The notes beneath the pieces are model-generated. The model searched no databases. It worked only from the letters and a program-made list of their open reading frames with translations, and was not told the origin of the DNA. Positions 51,694-63,146 of a stretch of DNA of 64,000 bases are shown in pieces. Where the stretch lies: the NCBI GenBank assembly GCA_019117285.1, contig DXAA01000011.1, positions 1 through 64,000 on the forward strand. The letters are read 5' to 3'. The number at the start of each line of letters is the position of its first letter. The first letter of the stretch is position 1. A program made the position numbers and the translations under genes. The DNA comes from Candidatus Limosilactobacillus intestinigallinarum (GTDB lineage: Bacteria > Bacillota > Bacilli > Lactobacillales > Lactobacillaceae).

Positions 51694-51716
51694 TTAAATT
51701 CGATTTAATAATATCC

Positions 51717-51758
51717 TAGAACTACAAGGAATCTCGTTATTTCTTGTAGTTCTTTTCG
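51717..51758 (+). terminator. Terminator after adhA
   Basis: AGAACTACAAGGAA pairs with TTTCTTGTAGTTCT, T run. Confidence 0.88.
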
Positions 51759-51790
51759 TTTAGGGCGTTATTCGGGCAGAATTTAGCAAA

Positions 51791-51822
51791 ATATGGTAAA
51801 ATAATGGTCAAGATTAGTCAGA
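51791..51822 (+). promoter_or_regulatory. ctsR promoter with a CtsR operator
   Basis: An extended -10 box, TGGTAAAAT (ending 51802), is followed at once by GGTCAAGATTAGTCAGA (51806-51822), which matches the CtsR heptad repeat RGTCAAA-NAN-RGTCAAA with three changes. CtsR would block its own transcript, with clpC. Confidence 0.7.
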
Positions 51823-51839
51823 TGATGGAGGGCGATGAA

Positions 51840-52307
51840 ATGGAGAACCGAAGTATTTCGGACGTTATTGAAGCATATCTCAAAGAGATCTTTGGCAACG
51901 ATACCCAGATCGAGATTCGTCGTTCTGAAATTGCTGATCATTTTAACGTTGTTCCATCACAAATTAACTATGTGATTAAGACCCGATTCACCATTCAGAA
52001 TGGCTACCTTGTTCAGAGTAAACGGGGCGGTGGTGGCTATATCCGCATCGAGCGGGTTAATTTACTTGGCGACGTGGATGTGCTAAACTCACTGGTCCAG
52101 GCAATTGGTGACTCAATTCGCGAACGGGACGCGTTTGCGATTATTCAAACGCTTTATAATGAAAAGGTGATTTCACAACGTGAGGGTGACCTGATGCTGG
52201 TGGCACTATCGAAACAGACTTTAGCAGTTGATGATACCAATATGGAGAATAAACTTCGCGCACGGATTTTAGTTTCATTTCTTAATCGATTACGGTATGA
52301 AAGTTAG
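51840..52307 (+). CDS. ctsR: CtsR, repressor of class III heat-shock genes
   Basis: A 155-residue repressor of clp genes. The winged helix-turn-helix region reads EIRRSEIADHFNVVPSQINYVIKTRFTIQNGY, followed by the conserved glycine-rich wing KRGGGGYIRIERV that senses heat. The ATG at 51840 lies 7 nt after GGAGGGC and gives MENRSISDVIEAYLK; the earlier start in the track overlaps the operator. It is followed 12 nt later by clpC, with no mcsA or mcsB between, as is usual in lactobacilli. Release by heat would derepress both genes. Confidence 0.95.
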   Translation: MENRSISDVIEAYLKEIFGNDTQIEIRRSEIADHFNVVPSQINYVIKTRFTIQNGYLVQSKRGGGGYIRIERVNLLGDVDVLNSLVQAIGDSIRERDAFAIIQTLYNEKVISQREGDLMLVALSKQTLAVDDTNMENKLRARILVSFLNRLRYES

Positions 52308-52319
52308 AGGATGATGCAG

Positions 52320-54815
52320 ATGGATAACATGTTTACACCTAGCGCCAAGCACGTTTTAGCGATTGCTCATGAGCAGGCAAAGTACTTTAAGCACCAGGCC
52401 GTGGGGACCGAACACCTCCTGCTGGCCCTGTCGATGGATAAAGACGGCATTGCCAACAAGATCTTTGAGCAGTTCTCAATCACGAGCGATGATATTCGCG
52501 AAGAGATTGAACGGCTGATCGGCTACGGGACGATGGATGACCTTGGCCCGGCCGATTATCTGCCATACTCACCAAAGGCCAAACAGGTTCTGGCACTGGC
52601 GGGGCGTGAAGCTCAACAGATGCATGCCTTGAAGATTGGGACCGAGCACTTGCTCCTAGCCCTGATTGCCGATGAAGGGGTTCTTTCATCCCGAATCCTG
52701 TACAGCCTAGACGTTTTGCCACGTCAGGTTCGCAAGGTTACCCTCCGGCGGCTCGGCATCTCTGAAAGTCAGGTTCGGCGACAGGCCGGCCAGAATAACA
52801 ACAATGCCCAGACGGCCGGAACCCCGACCCTGGATAAGTTGGCCCGGGATATGACCCAGTTAGCGCGGACCAAGCGGCTTGATCCGGTTGTCGGTCGGGA
52901 CAAGGAAATTAAACGCGTTGTCCAGATCTTGAGCCGCCGGACGAAGAATAACCCCGTCCTGATCGGGGAGCCGGGGGTCGGGAAGACGGCGATTGTCGAA
53001 GGCCTGGCCCAACGGATGATTGCTGGGACCGTTCCCGAGGAACTGGCCAACAAGCGCCTGATGGTCCTCGATATGGGGTCCCTGGTGGCCGGCACCAAGT
53101 ACCGTGGTGAGTTCGAGAACCGGCTGAAGAAGGTTATCGAGGAGATTCAAAACGACGGTCACGTCATCCTCTTCATTGATGAACTCCACACCCTGATCGG
53201 GGCTGGTGGTGCCGAGGGGGCTATCGATGCTTCAAACATTCTGAAACCGGCCCTGGCCCGGGGGGAACTGCAGACGATCGGGGCTACCACCCTGGACGAG
53301 TACCAAAAGTACATTGAATCCGATGCGGCCCTGGAGCGGCGGTTCGCCACCGTACAGGTCGATGAGCCAACGCCGGAGGCCACCCTGCAGATTCTAAAGG
53401 GGTTGCGGCCCAAGTATGAAGAACACCACCATGCCAAGATCACGGATGATGCCCTGGAACAAGCGGTTAAGCTCTCCGACCGTTACATCTCTGACCGGTT
53501 CTTGCCAGACAAGGCCATCGATCTGATGGATGAGTCAGCAGCGATGGTCCGGATTGATGCCGAGGAGAAACGGGACCGCCAGCCGTCCTTGCAGAGTAAG
53601 TTGGACGACCTGCGCACGGCCAAGGAGACGGCGATTGAGAACCAGAACTTCGACCGGGCAGCTCAGCTCCGCCAGGATGAGCTGACCTTGAAGGCCGAAC
53701 TGAATCGCCAGCAGCAGAAGATGGCCTCACGGACGGCGGCTAAGGGTGACTACCGGCTCAAGGTTACCGGTGAAGACGTCGCCAAGGTGGTTGCCGAATG
53801 GACCGGGGTCCCGTTGACCCAGCTGAAGAAGAGCGAGAGTGAACGCCTGGTCAACCTCGAACGGGTTCTCCACCGGCGGGTCATCGGCCAGGAAGAGGCC
53901 GTCAGTGCCGTGGCTAAGGCCATCCGGCGGGCCCGCAGTGGGCTGAAGGATCCTAACCGGCCGATTGGCTCCTTCATGTTCCTCGGACCAACCGGGGTTG
54001 GGAAGACTGAGCTGGCCAAGGCCCTGGCCGAGGCAATGTTTGGTTCCGAAGACAACATGATTCGAATTGACATGTCCGAATATATGGAGAAGTACAGTAC
54101 CAGCCGGTTGATTGGAGCGGCCCCGGGCTACGTCGGCTACGATGAAGGAGGCCAGTTGACCGAGAAGGTTCGTCAACACCCGTACTCGGTTGTTCTGCTG
54201 GATGAGGCCGAGAAGGCCCACCCGGACGTCTTCAACCTGCTTCTTCAGGTCTTAGACGACGGTTACCTGACCGATGCCAAGGGCCGCAAGGTTGACTTTC
54301 GGAACACGATTATCATTATGACCTCCAACCTAGGGGCTACCCAGCTCCAGGACGAGAAGGAGGTCGGCTTTGGGGCCAAGGACCTAAGTCACGACTACAA
54401 TGCTATGGCGGCCGCCATCAAGCAGCAGTTGAAACTGCACTTCCGGCCAGAGTTCCTCAACCGGATCGACGAGACGATTATTTTCCACTCCCTCAACAAG
54501 AAGGAGCTGCACCAGATCGTCAAGTTGATGGCTGGTGACCTGAGCACGCGGATTGCCGAGCAGGGGATCAACCTGAAGATCACCCCGGCTGCCATTGACG
54601 AGATTGCCAAAATTGGGTACAATCCGGCATATGGTGCCCGGCCACTGCGGCGGGCCCTCCAGGACCACGTTGAGGATAGCCTCAGTACGGCCCTACTGGA
54701 CGGGCAGATCAAGGTTGGCGATGACGTCACCATTGGCGCCCACCGCGGTCAGCTGACGATGAAGATCAAGAATTCAAACACGGCCAAGCCCATCTTGGTC
54801 AAGATGAATAAGTAA
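52320..54815 (+). CDS. clpC: ATP-dependent Clp protease ATP-binding subunit ClpC
   Basis: An 831-residue Hsp100 unfoldase that feeds ClpP. Order: two N-terminal Clp repeats (residues 1-145); AAA domain 1 with Walker [14 protein letters not shown] and Walker [12 protein letters not shown]; the middle coiled coil with a UVR motif ([12 protein letters not shown]), which marks ClpC; AAA domain 2 with [14 protein letters not shown] and [15 protein letters not shown]. MecA-type adaptors normally activate it. The C-terminal D2-small domain is complete. I chose the ATG at 52320, 8 nt after AGAGGA, over the ATG at 52311 that overlaps the site. Confidence 0.95.
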   Translation: MDNMFTPSAKHVLAIAHEQAKYFKHQAVGTEHLLLALSMDKDGIANKIFEQFSITSDDIREEIERLIGYGTMDDLGPADYLPYSPKAKQVLALAGREAQQMHALKIGTEHLLLALIADEGVLSSRILYSLDVLPRQVRKVTLRRLGISESQVRRQAGQNNNNAQTAGTPTLDKLARDMTQLARTKRLDPVVGRDKEIKRVVQILSRRTKNNPVLIGEPGVGKTAIVEGLAQRMIAGTVPEELANKRLMVLDMGSLVAGTKYRGEFENRLKKVIEEIQNDGHVILFIDELHTLIGAGGAEGAIDASNILKPALARGELQTIGATTLDEYQKYIESDAALERRFATVQVDEPTPEATLQILKGLRPKYEEHHHAKITDDALEQAVKLSDRYISDRFLPDKAIDLMDESAAMVRIDAEEKRDRQPSLQSKLDDLRTAKETAIENQNFDRAAQLRQDELTLKAELNRQQQKMASRTAAKGDYRLKVTGEDVAKVVAEWTGVPLTQLKKSESERLVNLERVLHRRVIGQEEAVSAVAKAIRRARSGLKDPNRPIGSFMFLGPTGVGKTELAKALAEAMFGSEDNMIRIDMSEYMEKYSTSRLIGAAPGYVGYDEGGQLTEKVRQHPYSVVLLDEAEKAHPDVFNLLLQVLDDGYLTDAKGRKVDFRNTIIIMTSNLGATQLQDEKEVGFGAKDLSHDYNAMAAAIKQQLKLHFRPEFLNRIDETIIFHSLNKKELHQIVKLMAGDLSTRIAEQGINLKITPAAIDEIAKIGYNPAYGARPLRRALQDHVEDSLSTALLDGQIKVGDDVTIGAHRGQLTMKIKNSNTAKPILVKMNK

Positions 54816-54820
54816 CGCTT

Positions 54821-54856
54821 TAGGAGCTGTCTTCACGATGAAGCAGCTCCTAATTT
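54821..54856 (+). terminator. Terminator after clpC
   Basis: TTAGGAGCTG pairs with CAGCTCCTAA; T tail is short (TTTG). Confidence 0.7.
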
Positions 54857-54943
54857 GCGTGAATTTGTGAATCCGTTGTCAAAAAACGCTGACTGGTAAT
54901 ATAATATTGATAAATGTGGATTTTTTAGGAGGATGTCAATGCA

Positions 54944-55552
54944 ATGAAACGAACGGAGCAGCTTGAAAAGACGCGGGCCGCGATTCTGCGGACGGCGACG
55001 CGGCTCTTCTTACAAAAGGGGTTTGCCCAAACGTCAACCCGGGATATTGCCAAGGAGATCGGGATCACCCAGCCGGCCCTATACCACCACTTCAGCGATA
55101 AAGAGGTACTCTTCTTAAACGTGATGACAAACTTTTCCGGTAAGGTTCGTCAGGATATCAATAAGGTCCTGCGCAAGCACAAACTATCGCCAGAGGACCA
55201 GCTCTTTGAAATCGTGAAGGTCCTGAAGAAACACCACCCAATCAGCATCTATGACCAGTACAATCAGGCCATGCAACTCCTTTCCAAGAGTGCCCAGCGG
55301 AAGTTCAACATGATCTTTGTGATGGATTACCTGGTACCAATTGGCGAGTACTTCAAGCAGCCTGAGGTTGGTCTCCGGGCGGATCTCCTGCCCAAGGAAG
55401 CGGCGGAACTCTTCCTGGCGAGCCTGACTCCTGTCTTTGGAACCTACCAAGTGATCGGTGGACACGCCATCAACAGTGACCAACGGACCAAGTTAATCAT
55501 TGATTGCATTATCAATGGCCTGAAACGGACGCCGAAGCAGGAAATTATTTAA
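54944..55552 (+). CDS. TetR-family transcriptional regulator
   Basis: A 202-residue TetR-type repressor. The helix-turn-helix reads TSTRDIAKEIGITQPALYHHFSDKEVLF (about residues 28-55); the rest is the variable ligand-binding domain. TTGTCA and TATAAT, 18 nt apart, form a promoter upstream, and GGAGGATG precedes the ATG. No transporter or enzyme is adjacent that would betray the target; it stands alone between clpC and rpoB. Confidence 0.88.
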   Translation: MKRTEQLEKTRAAILRTATRLFLQKGFAQTSTRDIAKEIGITQPALYHHFSDKEVLFLNVMTNFSGKVRQDINKVLRKHKLSPEDQLFEIVKVLKKHHPISIYDQYNQAMQLLSKSAQRKFNMIFVMDYLVPIGEYFKQPEVGLRADLLPKEAAELFLASLTPVFGTYQVIGGHAINSDQRTKLIIDCIINGLKRTPKQEII

Positions 55553-55555
55553 TCC

Positions 55556-55584
55556 TTGACAATTAAATATATTGAGCTTATACT
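55556..55584 (+). promoter_or_regulatory. rpoB promoter
   Basis: TTGACA and TATACT at 17 nt spacing, starting 4 nt after the TetR gene. Confidence 0.85.
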
Positions 55585-55590
55585 ACAATA

Positions 55591-55700
55591 GTATGTAATT
55601 TGTGAGTTCATTTGGGCCTGGTGATCTATTGTCCATCGGGTCCTGCAATAAAACCAAAGACAGTTGCTAACTGTTTTTGGATTTTTTTTGCCCAAAAGTT
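55591..55700 (+). ncRNA. rpoBC leader RNA with attenuator (Lacto-rpoB-type)
   Basis: The roughly 185-nt leader contains a hairpin around GGGCCTGGTGAT and ATCGGGTCCT (55614-55643). Next comes an intrinsic terminator: CCAAAgACAGT pairs with ACTGTtTTTGG (55654-55680) and eight T follow. The Lacto-rpoB RNA motif is described from this position in Lactobacillales; identity with it is likely but not tested. The terminator lies before the gene, so transcription of rpoB-rpoC is probably attenuated. Confidence 0.65.
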
Positions 55701-55774
55701 GCTTTTGATGGTAATTGTAATCAAAATGTAACATTTGAAAATGGCTCACCCAACAAATTAGAGAGGTGAACAGT

Positions 55775-58700
55775 TTGGCCGGACATTTAGTAAAATACGG
55801 TAAGCACCGTACCCGTCGTAGTTACTCCCGGATTAAAGAAGTTCTCGAGTTGCCTAACCTGATTGAGATCCAGACTAATTCCTACAATTGGTTCATGGAC
55901 AAAGGGTTGCGGGAAATGTTTGATGACATTATGCCAATTGATGACTTCCAAGGTAAGCTTTCCCTGGAATTCGTTGACTATCAACTTTTAGAACCTAAGT
56001 ACACTGTTGATGAAGCACGTGAACACGATGCAAATTACTCAGCACCACTACACGTTACTTTACGGTTGACCAACCACGAAACTGGTGAGATCAAGTCGCA
56101 GGATGTTTTCTTCGGTGACTTCCCACTGATGACTGATCAAGGGACCTTCATTATTAACGGGGCCGAGCGGGTTATTGTTTCTCAATTAGTCCGTTCCCCT
56201 GGTGTCTACTATAATGAAGAAACCGACAAAAATGGTCGGCCAAGCTACGGTGCCACCTTCATTCCAAACCGTGGTGCCTGGTTGGAATACGAAACCGACG
56301 CTAAGAACGTTTCCTATGTCCGGATTGACCGGACCCGGAAGCTGCCAATGACCGAACTGGTTCGGGCACTGGGCTTCGGTTCTGATGACGAAATCATTGA
56401 TATGTTCGGCGGTGACAGTGAGACCTTGTCTTTGACCTTGGACAAGGATGTTCACAAGAACGCCGAAGACTCCCGGGTTGAAGAAGCCCTGAAGGATATT
56501 TATGAACGGCTGCGTCCAGGTGAACCAAAGACCGCTGACTCAGCCCGGAACCTGCTGACGGCCCGCTTCTTCGATCCTAAGCGTTACGACATGGCACCGG
56601 TTGGCCGTTACAAGACCAACAAGAAGCTGATGCTCAAGTACCGCCTGCTCGGCAACACCCTGGCCGAAACCCTGGCTGACCCTGACACTGGTGAAGTGTT
56701 GGCTCAAAAGGGTGACACGGTTACCAAGGAAGTCCTCAAGAAGCTGGAACCTTACCTGGACCGTGACGACTTCAAGATGGTTACCTACACGCCATCCGAC
56801 GAAGCCGTGGTTACCGATCCAGTTAAGCTCCAGAAGATCCTGGTTTACTCCAAGAAGGATCCAGAACGGGTTGTGCCGATCATCGGTAACGGCCACATTC
56901 CGTTGGAATACAAGCACATCGAACCAGCTGATATCCTGGCTTCCCTGAACTACTTCTTCAACCTGCAAGAAGGAATCGGCTCAACCGATGATATCGACCA
57001 CTTGGGTAACCGGCGGATTCGTTCCGTGGGTGAATTGTTGCAGAACCAATTCCGGATCGGTTTGGCCCGGATGGAACGGGTGGTTCGTGAACGGATGTCA
57101 ATTCAAGATCCTGACACCGTCACTCCACAACAGCTGATCAATATTCGGCCGGTGGTTGCCTCCATCAAGGAATTCTTCGGTTCTTCCCAGCTGTCTCAAT
57201 TCATGGACCAAACCAACCCACTGGGTGAACTGACCCACAAGCGGCGTCTGTCTGCCTTAGGTCCTGGTGGTTTAACGCGTGACCGGGCCGGTTATGAAGT
57301 CCGGGACGTGCACTACACCCACTACGGCCGGATGTGCCCAATTGAAACGCCTGAAGGACCAAACATTGGTCTGATTAACAGTCTTTCCTCATACGCCCGG
57401 GTTAACAAGTATGGCTTCATTGAAACGCCATACCGGCGGGTTTCCTGGAAGACCCACAAGGTTACGGACAAGATCGACTACCTGACGGCCGACGAAGAAG
57501 ATAACTTTGTGATTGCCCAAGCCAACTCACCACTGAATGACGATGGTTCATTCGTTGATGATGAGGTCATGGCTCGTGACAAGGATGAATACGTTGAAAC
57601 TAGTGTTGAGAACGTCGACTACATGGACGTTTCACCAAAACAAGTTGTCTCCGTCGCTTCCGCATGTATTCCATTCCTTGAAAACGATGACTCCAACCGT
57701 GCCCTGATGGGTGCCAACATGCAGCGGCAAGCTGTTCCGTTGCTCAACCCACACGCACCGCTGGTAAGTACTGGGATCGACTACAAGGCTGCGCATGACT
57801 CTGGGGTAGCCATGATTGCCAAGAAGGCCGGGACCGTGGAATACGTCGACGCCCGTGAAGTCCGGGTTCGTGAGGATGACGGCACGCTTGATACTTACAA
57901 GCTGATGAAGTTCCGTCGTTCCAACGGTGGTAAGAACTACAACCAACGGCCAATCGTCAAGGTCGGTGAACACGTCGATGCCGACGATGTCCTGGCCGAT
58001 GGTCCATCAATGGAACAAGGTGAACTGGCCCTTGGTCAAAACCCATTGATCGCCTTCATGACTTGGCAGGGTTACAACTTCGAAGATGCCATTGCCATCA
58101 ACGAACGTCTGGTTAAGGACGATGTCTACACGTCCATTCACATTGAATCCTACGAGTCTGAAGCGCGGGAAACTAAGCTAGGGCCTGAAGAAATGACGCG
58201 GGAAATTCCAAACGTCGGTGACGACGCCCTGAAGGACCTCGATGAAAACGGGATCGTCCGGGTCGGTGCCGAAGTTCATGATGGCGATATCTTGGTTGGT
58301 AAGGTTACGCCAAAGGGAATGACCGAACTGTCTGCCGAGGAACGGCTCCTGCACGCCATCTTCGGTGAAAAGTCCCGTGAAGTCCGTGACACCTCACTGC
58401 GGGTTCCTCACGGTGGTGGCGGAATTATTCAGGACGTCAAGGTCTTCACCCGTGAAAACGGGGACGAACTGTCACCAGGTGTTAACACCATGGTTCGGGT
58501 CTACATTGCCCAAAAGCGGAAGATCCAGGTTGGTGACAAGATGTCCGGTCGTCACGGTAACAAAGGGACGGTTTCCATTGTTATCCCTGAAGAAGATATG
58601 CCGTACATGCCAGATGGGACGCCAATCGACATCATGCTGAGTCCAATGGGTGTGCCAAGTCGTATGAACATCGGTCAGCTGCTTGAATTGCACCTGGGGA

Positions 58701-59383
58701 TGGCTGCTAAGCGGCTTGGTATCCACATGGCAACGCCAGTCTTCGATGGGGCTTCCGACAAGGACGTCTGGGACGCCGTTCGGGAATCTGGTTTCCCAGA
58801 AGACGGGAAGACGATCCTCTATGATGGTCGGACCGGTGAACCATTCGAAAACCGGATCGCCGTTGGTTCCATGCACTACCTGAAGCTGGCCCACATGGTT
58901 GATGATAAGATTCACGCCCGGTCAACTGGTCCTTACTCACTGGTTACCCAACAGCCACTGGGTGGTAAGGCACAATTCGGTGGTCAGCGGTTCGGTGAAA
59001 TGGAGGTTTGGGCCCTCGAAGCTTACGGTGCGGCCTACACCCTGCAGGAAATCCTGACCTACAAGTCCGATGATACGGTTGGTCGTGTCCGGACCTACGA
59101 TGCCATCATCAATGGTCAACCAATTCCAAAGCCAGGTGTCCCAGAATCATTCCGGGTTCTGGTTAAGGAACTCCAGGCCCTGGGTCTTGACATGAAGGTC
59201 CTCGATGGTAACCATCAGGAAGTTCAATTAAAGAACATGGATGAAGATGACTCCGAAGTTGTCAGTGTTGACGCCCTGGCCAAGTACGCCGAGCAGCACA
59301 ACACCGACAATGATAAGAAGAAAGAATCGGCTTCGAAGACCCCATCTGCATCAACGACTGAAGATAAAACTAAGCAAGATTAA
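55775..59383 (+). CDS. rpoB: DNA-directed RNA polymerase, beta subunit
   Basis: A 1202-residue beta subunit. Landmarks include the N-terminal [31 protein letters not shown], the rifampicin region [34 protein letters not shown] (wild-type residues at the usual resistance positions), and the C-terminal [12 protein letters not shown] and [19 protein letters not shown] place the start at TTG 55775, since GAGAGGTG ends 6 nt before it and the resulting (M)AGHLVKYG is the family N-terminus. The last 30 residues are a charged Lys/Ser/Thr tail. It is followed by rpoC after 43 nt. Confidence 0.97.
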   Translation: MAGHLVKYGKHRTRRSYSRIKEVLELPNLIEIQTNSYNWFMDKGLREMFDDIMPIDDFQGKLSLEFVDYQLLEPKYTVDEAREHDANYSAPLHVTLRLTNHETGEIKSQDVFFGDFPLMTDQGTFIINGAERVIVSQLVRSPGVYYNEETDKNGRPSYGATFIPNRGAWLEYETDAKNVSYVRIDRTRKLPMTELVRALGFGSDDEIIDMFGGDSETLSLTLDKDVHKNAEDSRVEEALKDIYERLRPGEPKTADSARNLLTARFFDPKRYDMAPVGRYKTNKKLMLKYRLLGNTLAETLADPDTGEVLAQKGDTVTKEVLKKLEPYLDRDDFKMVTYTPSDEAVVTDPVKLQKILVYSKKDPERVVPIIGNGHIPLEYKHIEPADILASLNYFFNLQEGIGSTDDIDHLGNRRIRSVGELLQNQFRIGLARMERVVRERMSIQDPDTVTPQQLINIRPVVASIKEFFGSSQLSQFMDQTNPLGELTHKRRLSALGPGGLTRDRAGYEVRDVHYTHYGRMCPIETPEGPNIGLINSLSSYARVNKYGFIETPYRRVSWKTHKVTDKIDYLTADEEDNFVIAQANSPLNDDGSFVDDEVMARDKDEYVETSVENVDYMDVSPKQVVSVASACIPFLENDDSNRALMGANMQRQAVPLLNPHAPLVSTGIDYKAAHDSGVAMIAKKAGTVEYVDAREVRVREDDGTLDTYKLMKFRRSNGGKNYNQRPIVKVGEHVDADDVLADGPSMEQGELALGQNPLIAFMTWQGYNFEDAIAINERLVKDDVYTSIHIESYESEARETKLGPEEMTREIPNVGDDALKDLDENGIVRVGAEVHDGDILVGKVTPKGMTELSAEERLLHAIFGEKSREVRDTSLRVPHGGGGIIQDVKVFTRENGDELSPGVNTMVRVYIAQKRKIQVGDKMSGRHGNKGTVSIVIPEEDMPYMPDGTPIDIMLSPMGVPSRMNIGQLLELHLGMAAKRLGIHMATPVFDGASDKDVWDAVRESGFPEDGKTILYDGRTGEPFENRIAVGSMHYLKLAHMVDDKIHARSTGPYSLVTQQPLGGKAQFGGQRFGEMEVWALEAYGAAYTLQEILTYKSDDTVGRVRTYDAIINGQPIPKPGVPESFRVLVKELQALGLDMKVLDGNHQEVQLKNMDEDDSEVVSVDALAKYAEQHNTDNDKKKESASKTPSASTTEDKTKQD

Positions 59384-59426
59384 TCGTTCTTCAACTGAGA
59401 TTTACTGAAATAAGGAGGAACATCCT

Positions 59427-62400
59427 TTGATTGATGTCAATAAATTTGAAAGCATGCAGATCGGTCTGGCATCTCCAGATAAGATCCGTAGCTGGTCTTA
59501 CGGTGAAGTAAAGAAGCCGGAAACGATCAACTATCGGACTCTGAAGCCGGAAAAGCAGGGCCTGTTTGACGAACGAATCTTTGGCCCAACTAAGGACTAC
59601 GAGTGTGCTTGTGGTAAGTACAAGCGGATTCGTTACAAGGGTCGGATTTGTGACCGCTGTGGGGTTGAAGTTACCAGTTCCAAGGTTCGTCGTGAACGGA
59701 TGGGCCACATTGAACTGGCCGCTCCGGTTTCCCACATCTGGTACTTTAAGGGAATCCCAAGCCGGATGGGCCTGGTCCTGGACATGAGCCCACGGTCCCT
59801 GGAAGAAGTTATCTACTTTGCTTCCTACGTAGTGCTTGATCCTGGTGACACCCCACTGGAGAAGAAGCAACTGCTCTCCGAAGCCGAATACCGTGACAAG
59901 AAGGCCGAATTTGGTAACCGGTTCACCGCTGAGATGGGTGCCGCAGCCATCAAGAAGCTGCTCGCCGATGTGGACCTGGAGAAGGAAGCCAAGGAACTCA
60001 AGGAAGAGTTGAAGGAAGCCACTGGTCAAAAGCGGACCCGGGCCATCCGGCGACTGGACATCCTGGAAGCCTTCATCAAGTCTGGTAACAAGCCAGAATG
60101 GATGGTCATGGATGTTATTCCGGTTATGCCACCGGACCTGCGTCCAATGGTTCAACTGGAAGGTGGCCGGTTTGCCACCTCTGACCTAAACGACCTCTAC
60201 CGGCGGGTCATCAACCGGAACAACCGGTTGAAGCGGCTGCTCAAGCTGCAAGCCCCTGGGATCATCGTGCAAAACGAAAAGCGGATGCTGCAGGAAGCTG
60301 TTGACGCTCTGATCGATAACGGTCGGCGGGGTCGTCCGGTTGCCGGTCCGGGTAACCGTCCGCTGAAGTCCCTGTCCCACCTGCTCAAGGGTAAGCAAGG
60401 GCGGTTCCGTCAAAACCTGCTTGGTAAGCGGGTCGACTACTCTGGTCGTTCCGTTATCGATGTTGGTCCATCCCTGAAGATGAACCAGATGGGTCTGCCA
60501 GTACCAATGGCCCTCGAGTTGTTCAAGCCATTTATCATGCACGAACTGGTTAAGCGGGGCCTGTCCGCCAACGTCAAGGCGGCCAAGCGGAAGATCGACC
60601 GGCGTGATGACGATGTCTTCGACGTATTGGAAGACGTTATCAAGGAACACCCAGTATTGCTGAACCGGGCACCTACCTTGCACCGGCTTGGTATCCAAGC
60701 CTTCGAACCAATCCTGGTTTCCGGGAAGTCCATGCGGCTGCACCCACTGGTATGTACCGCCTACAACGCCGACTTCGATGGTGACCAGATGGCCATCCAC
60801 GTGCCGTTGTCTGACGAGGCTCAGGCTGAAGCCCGCTTGCTGATGCTGGCTGCCCACCACATTCTGAGTCCACGTGACGGTGAACCAATCGTGTCACCAT
60901 CCCAGGATATGGTTATCGGTAACTACTACATGACCACTGAAGACAAGGGTCGTGAAGGCGAAGGAATGATCTTTAAGGACACCGACGAAGCTGAAATGGC
61001 CTACAAGAACGGTTACGTTTCCCTGCAGACCCGGGTCGGTGTTCAGGTATCATCATTCCCTGACAAGCCATTCACCGACGAACAACGGGGTCGGATCATG
61101 GTAACCTCCGTTGGTAAGCTCCTCTTCAACCGGATCATGCCAAAGGACTTTGCCTACATCAACGAACCAACCGATGCCAACATTCATGAAGGGGTTGACG
61201 ACAAGTTCTTCCTTGAACCTGGCGAAGACATCCATGAATACCTCGAAAACGCACCACTGGTTCCACCATTCAAGAAGGGCTTCCTGTCCGACCTGATTGC
61301 CGAAGTTTACAAGCAGTACAAAGTTACCAAGACCTCCCAGTTCCTGGACCGGATCAAGGACCTTGGTTACTACGAATCCACGATTTCTGGTCTGACTACC
61401 GCCATGTCCGATATTCATGACCTGCCAGAAAAGCCAGAGATCATTAAGAACGCTCGTAAGCAGGTGGCCCTGATCACCAAGCAGTTCCGTCGTGGCCTGA
61501 TCACGGACGACGAACGGTACGAGCGGGTTATCGCTGCCTGGAACGACGCCAAGGATGAGGTTCAAAACAAGCTGATTGAGCACATGGATATCCACAACCC
61601 AATCAACATGATGTCCGACTCCGGTGCGCGTGGTAACATTTCTAACTTCACCCAGCTGGCCGGGATGCGTGGCCTGATGGCTTCACCAAACGGTAAGATT
61701 ATGGAGCTGCCAGTCCTGTCCAACTTCTACGAAGGGCTGTCTGTCCTGGAAATGTTCCTGTCCTCACACGGTGCTCGTAAGGGGATGACTGATACCGCCC
61801 TGAAGACCGCTAACTCAGGTTACCTGACCCGGCGGCTGGTTGATGTTGCTCAAGACGTCGTTGTTCGTGAAAAGGACTGTGGTACTGACCGTGGTCTGGA
61901 AGTTACTGCCATCACCAACGGTAACGAAATGATCGAACCACTGTACGACCGGATCATGGGTCGTTACACCATGAAATCCGTCTTCGACCCGAAGACCGGC
62001 GAGAAGATCGTTGGCAAGAACGTCCTGATCGACGAAGACATGGCCCAGAAGATCGTTGACGCTGGGGTCAAGAAGGTTACGATTCGTTCCGCCTTCACTT
62101 GCAACACCGAACACGGTGTCTGCGAACGTTGCTACGGCCGGAACGCCGCTACTGGTGACCGGGTCGAAGCCGGTGAAGCTGTCGGGACCGTTGCCGCTCA
62201 ATCAATCGGTGAACCAGGTACTCAGCTGACCTTGCGGAACTTCCACACTGGTGGTGTTGCCGGCAACGACGATATCACCCAAGGTCTCCCTCGTGTGCAA
62301 GAAATTGTGGAAGCCCGGAACCCTAAAGGTCGGGCAACGATCAGTGAGGTTACCGGTGAGGTTGTCTCCATCGAAGAGAACCCGGCTGAACGGACCAAGG

Positions 62401-63062
62401 ATGTTACCGTTAAGGGTGAAACCGACACCCGGACCTACACTCTGCCAATCACGGCCCGGATGCGGGTGGCTGAAGGTGACTTCATTCACCGTGGGACGGC
62501 CCTCAACGAAGGTTCCATCGACCCGAAGGAACTGATTCGGGTTCGCGACGTCCTGTCCACCGAAACTTACCTGCTGGCTCAGGTTCAGGGTGTTTACCGG
62601 ATGCAGGGGATTGACCTGCTTGATAAGCACGTTGAAATTATGATCCGTCAGATGATGCGGAAGGTCCGGGTCATGGATCCTGGTGACACCGATCTCCTGC
62701 CAGGTCAACTGATGGACATCGGTCAATTCCGTGAAGCCAACAAGCCAACCCTGTACGCTGGTGGAATCCCGGCAACCGCTCGTCCGGTGATCCTCGGGAT
62801 TACCAAGGCGGCCCTCGAAACCAACAGTTTCCTGTCCGCGGCTTCCTTCCAAGAGACGACCCGGGTACTTACCGACGCTGCTATTCGTGGTAAGAACGAC
62901 CCACTGGTTGGTCTGAAGGAAAATGTTATCATTGGTAAGATCATTCCAGCCGGGACTGGGATGCCAACCTACCGGAACATTAAGCCAAAGGAAGTCAGTG
63001 TTGCTGCTTACTCCATCAAGGACCTTGAGGCCAAGATGAAAGAGGAAGACAAGCAAAACTAG
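59427..63062 (+). CDS. rpoC: DNA-directed RNA polymerase, beta' subunit
   Basis: A 1211-residue beta' subunit. The N-terminal zinc site is [22 protein letters not shown], the catalytic magnesium loop [10 protein letters not shown], and the second zinc site [13 protein letters not shown]. The bridge helix region includes [20 protein letters not shown]. The start is TTG at 59427 with AAGGAGGA 8 nt upstream. It is cotranscribed with rpoB and ends in a strong terminator. Codon use is biased as in adhA, in line with high expression. Confidence 0.97.
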   Translation: MIDVNKFESMQIGLASPDKIRSWSYGEVKKPETINYRTLKPEKQGLFDERIFGPTKDYECACGKYKRIRYKGRICDRCGVEVTSSKVRRERMGHIELAAPVSHIWYFKGIPSRMGLVLDMSPRSLEEVIYFASYVVLDPGDTPLEKKQLLSEAEYRDKKAEFGNRFTAEMGAAAIKKLLADVDLEKEAKELKEELKEATGQKRTRAIRRLDILEAFIKSGNKPEWMVMDVIPVMPPDLRPMVQLEGGRFATSDLNDLYRRVINRNNRLKRLLKLQAPGIIVQNEKRMLQEAVDALIDNGRRGRPVAGPGNRPLKSLSHLLKGKQGRFRQNLLGKRVDYSGRSVIDVGPSLKMNQMGLPVPMALELFKPFIMHELVKRGLSANVKAAKRKIDRRDDDVFDVLEDVIKEHPVLLNRAPTLHRLGIQAFEPILVSGKSMRLHPLVCTAYNADFDGDQMAIHVPLSDEAQAEARLLMLAAHHILSPRDGEPIVSPSQDMVIGNYYMTTEDKGREGEGMIFKDTDEAEMAYKNGYVSLQTRVGVQVSSFPDKPFTDEQRGRIMVTSVGKLLFNRIMPKDFAYINEPTDANIHEGVDDKFFLEPGEDIHEYLENAPLVPPFKKGFLSDLIAEVYKQYKVTKTSQFLDRIKDLGYYESTISGLTTAMSDIHDLPEKPEIIKNARKQVALITKQFRRGLITDDERYERVIAAWNDAKDEVQNKLIEHMDIHNPINMMSDSGARGNISNFTQLAGMRGLMASPNGKIMELPVLSNFYEGLSVLEMFLSSHGARKGMTDTALKTANSGYLTRRLVDVAQDVVVREKDCGTDRGLEVTAITNGNEMIEPLYDRIMGRYTMKSVFDPKTGEKIVGKNVLIDEDMAQKIVDAGVKKVTIRSAFTCNTEHGVCERCYGRNAATGDRVEAGEAVGTVAAQSIGEPGTQLTLRNFHTGGVAGNDDITQGLPRVQEIVEARNPKGRATISEVTGEVVSIEENPAERTKDVTVKGETDTRTYTLPITARMRVAEGDFIHRGTALNEGSIDPKELIRVRDVLSTETYLLAQVQGVYRMQGIDLLDKHVEIMIRQMMRKVRVMDPGDTDLLPGQLMDIGQFREANKPTLYAGGIPATARPVILGITKAALETNSFLSAASFQETTRVLTDAAIRGKNDPLVGLKENVIIGKIIPAGTGMPTYRNIKPKEVSVAAYSIKDLEAKMKEEDKQN

Positions 63063-63086
63063 GCTTGTGGATAAGTGATAAGTAAA

Positions 63087-63128
63087 AGAAGAGAGGCTGG
63101 TAAATGCACTTACCGGCCTCTCTTTTGT
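63087..63128 (+). terminator. Terminator after rpoC
   Basis: AAGAGAGGCtGGTAA pairs with TTACCGGCCTCTCTT, then TTG-rich tail. Confidence 0.85.
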
Positions 63129-63146
63129 TGTGAACGAGGTGGTTAT

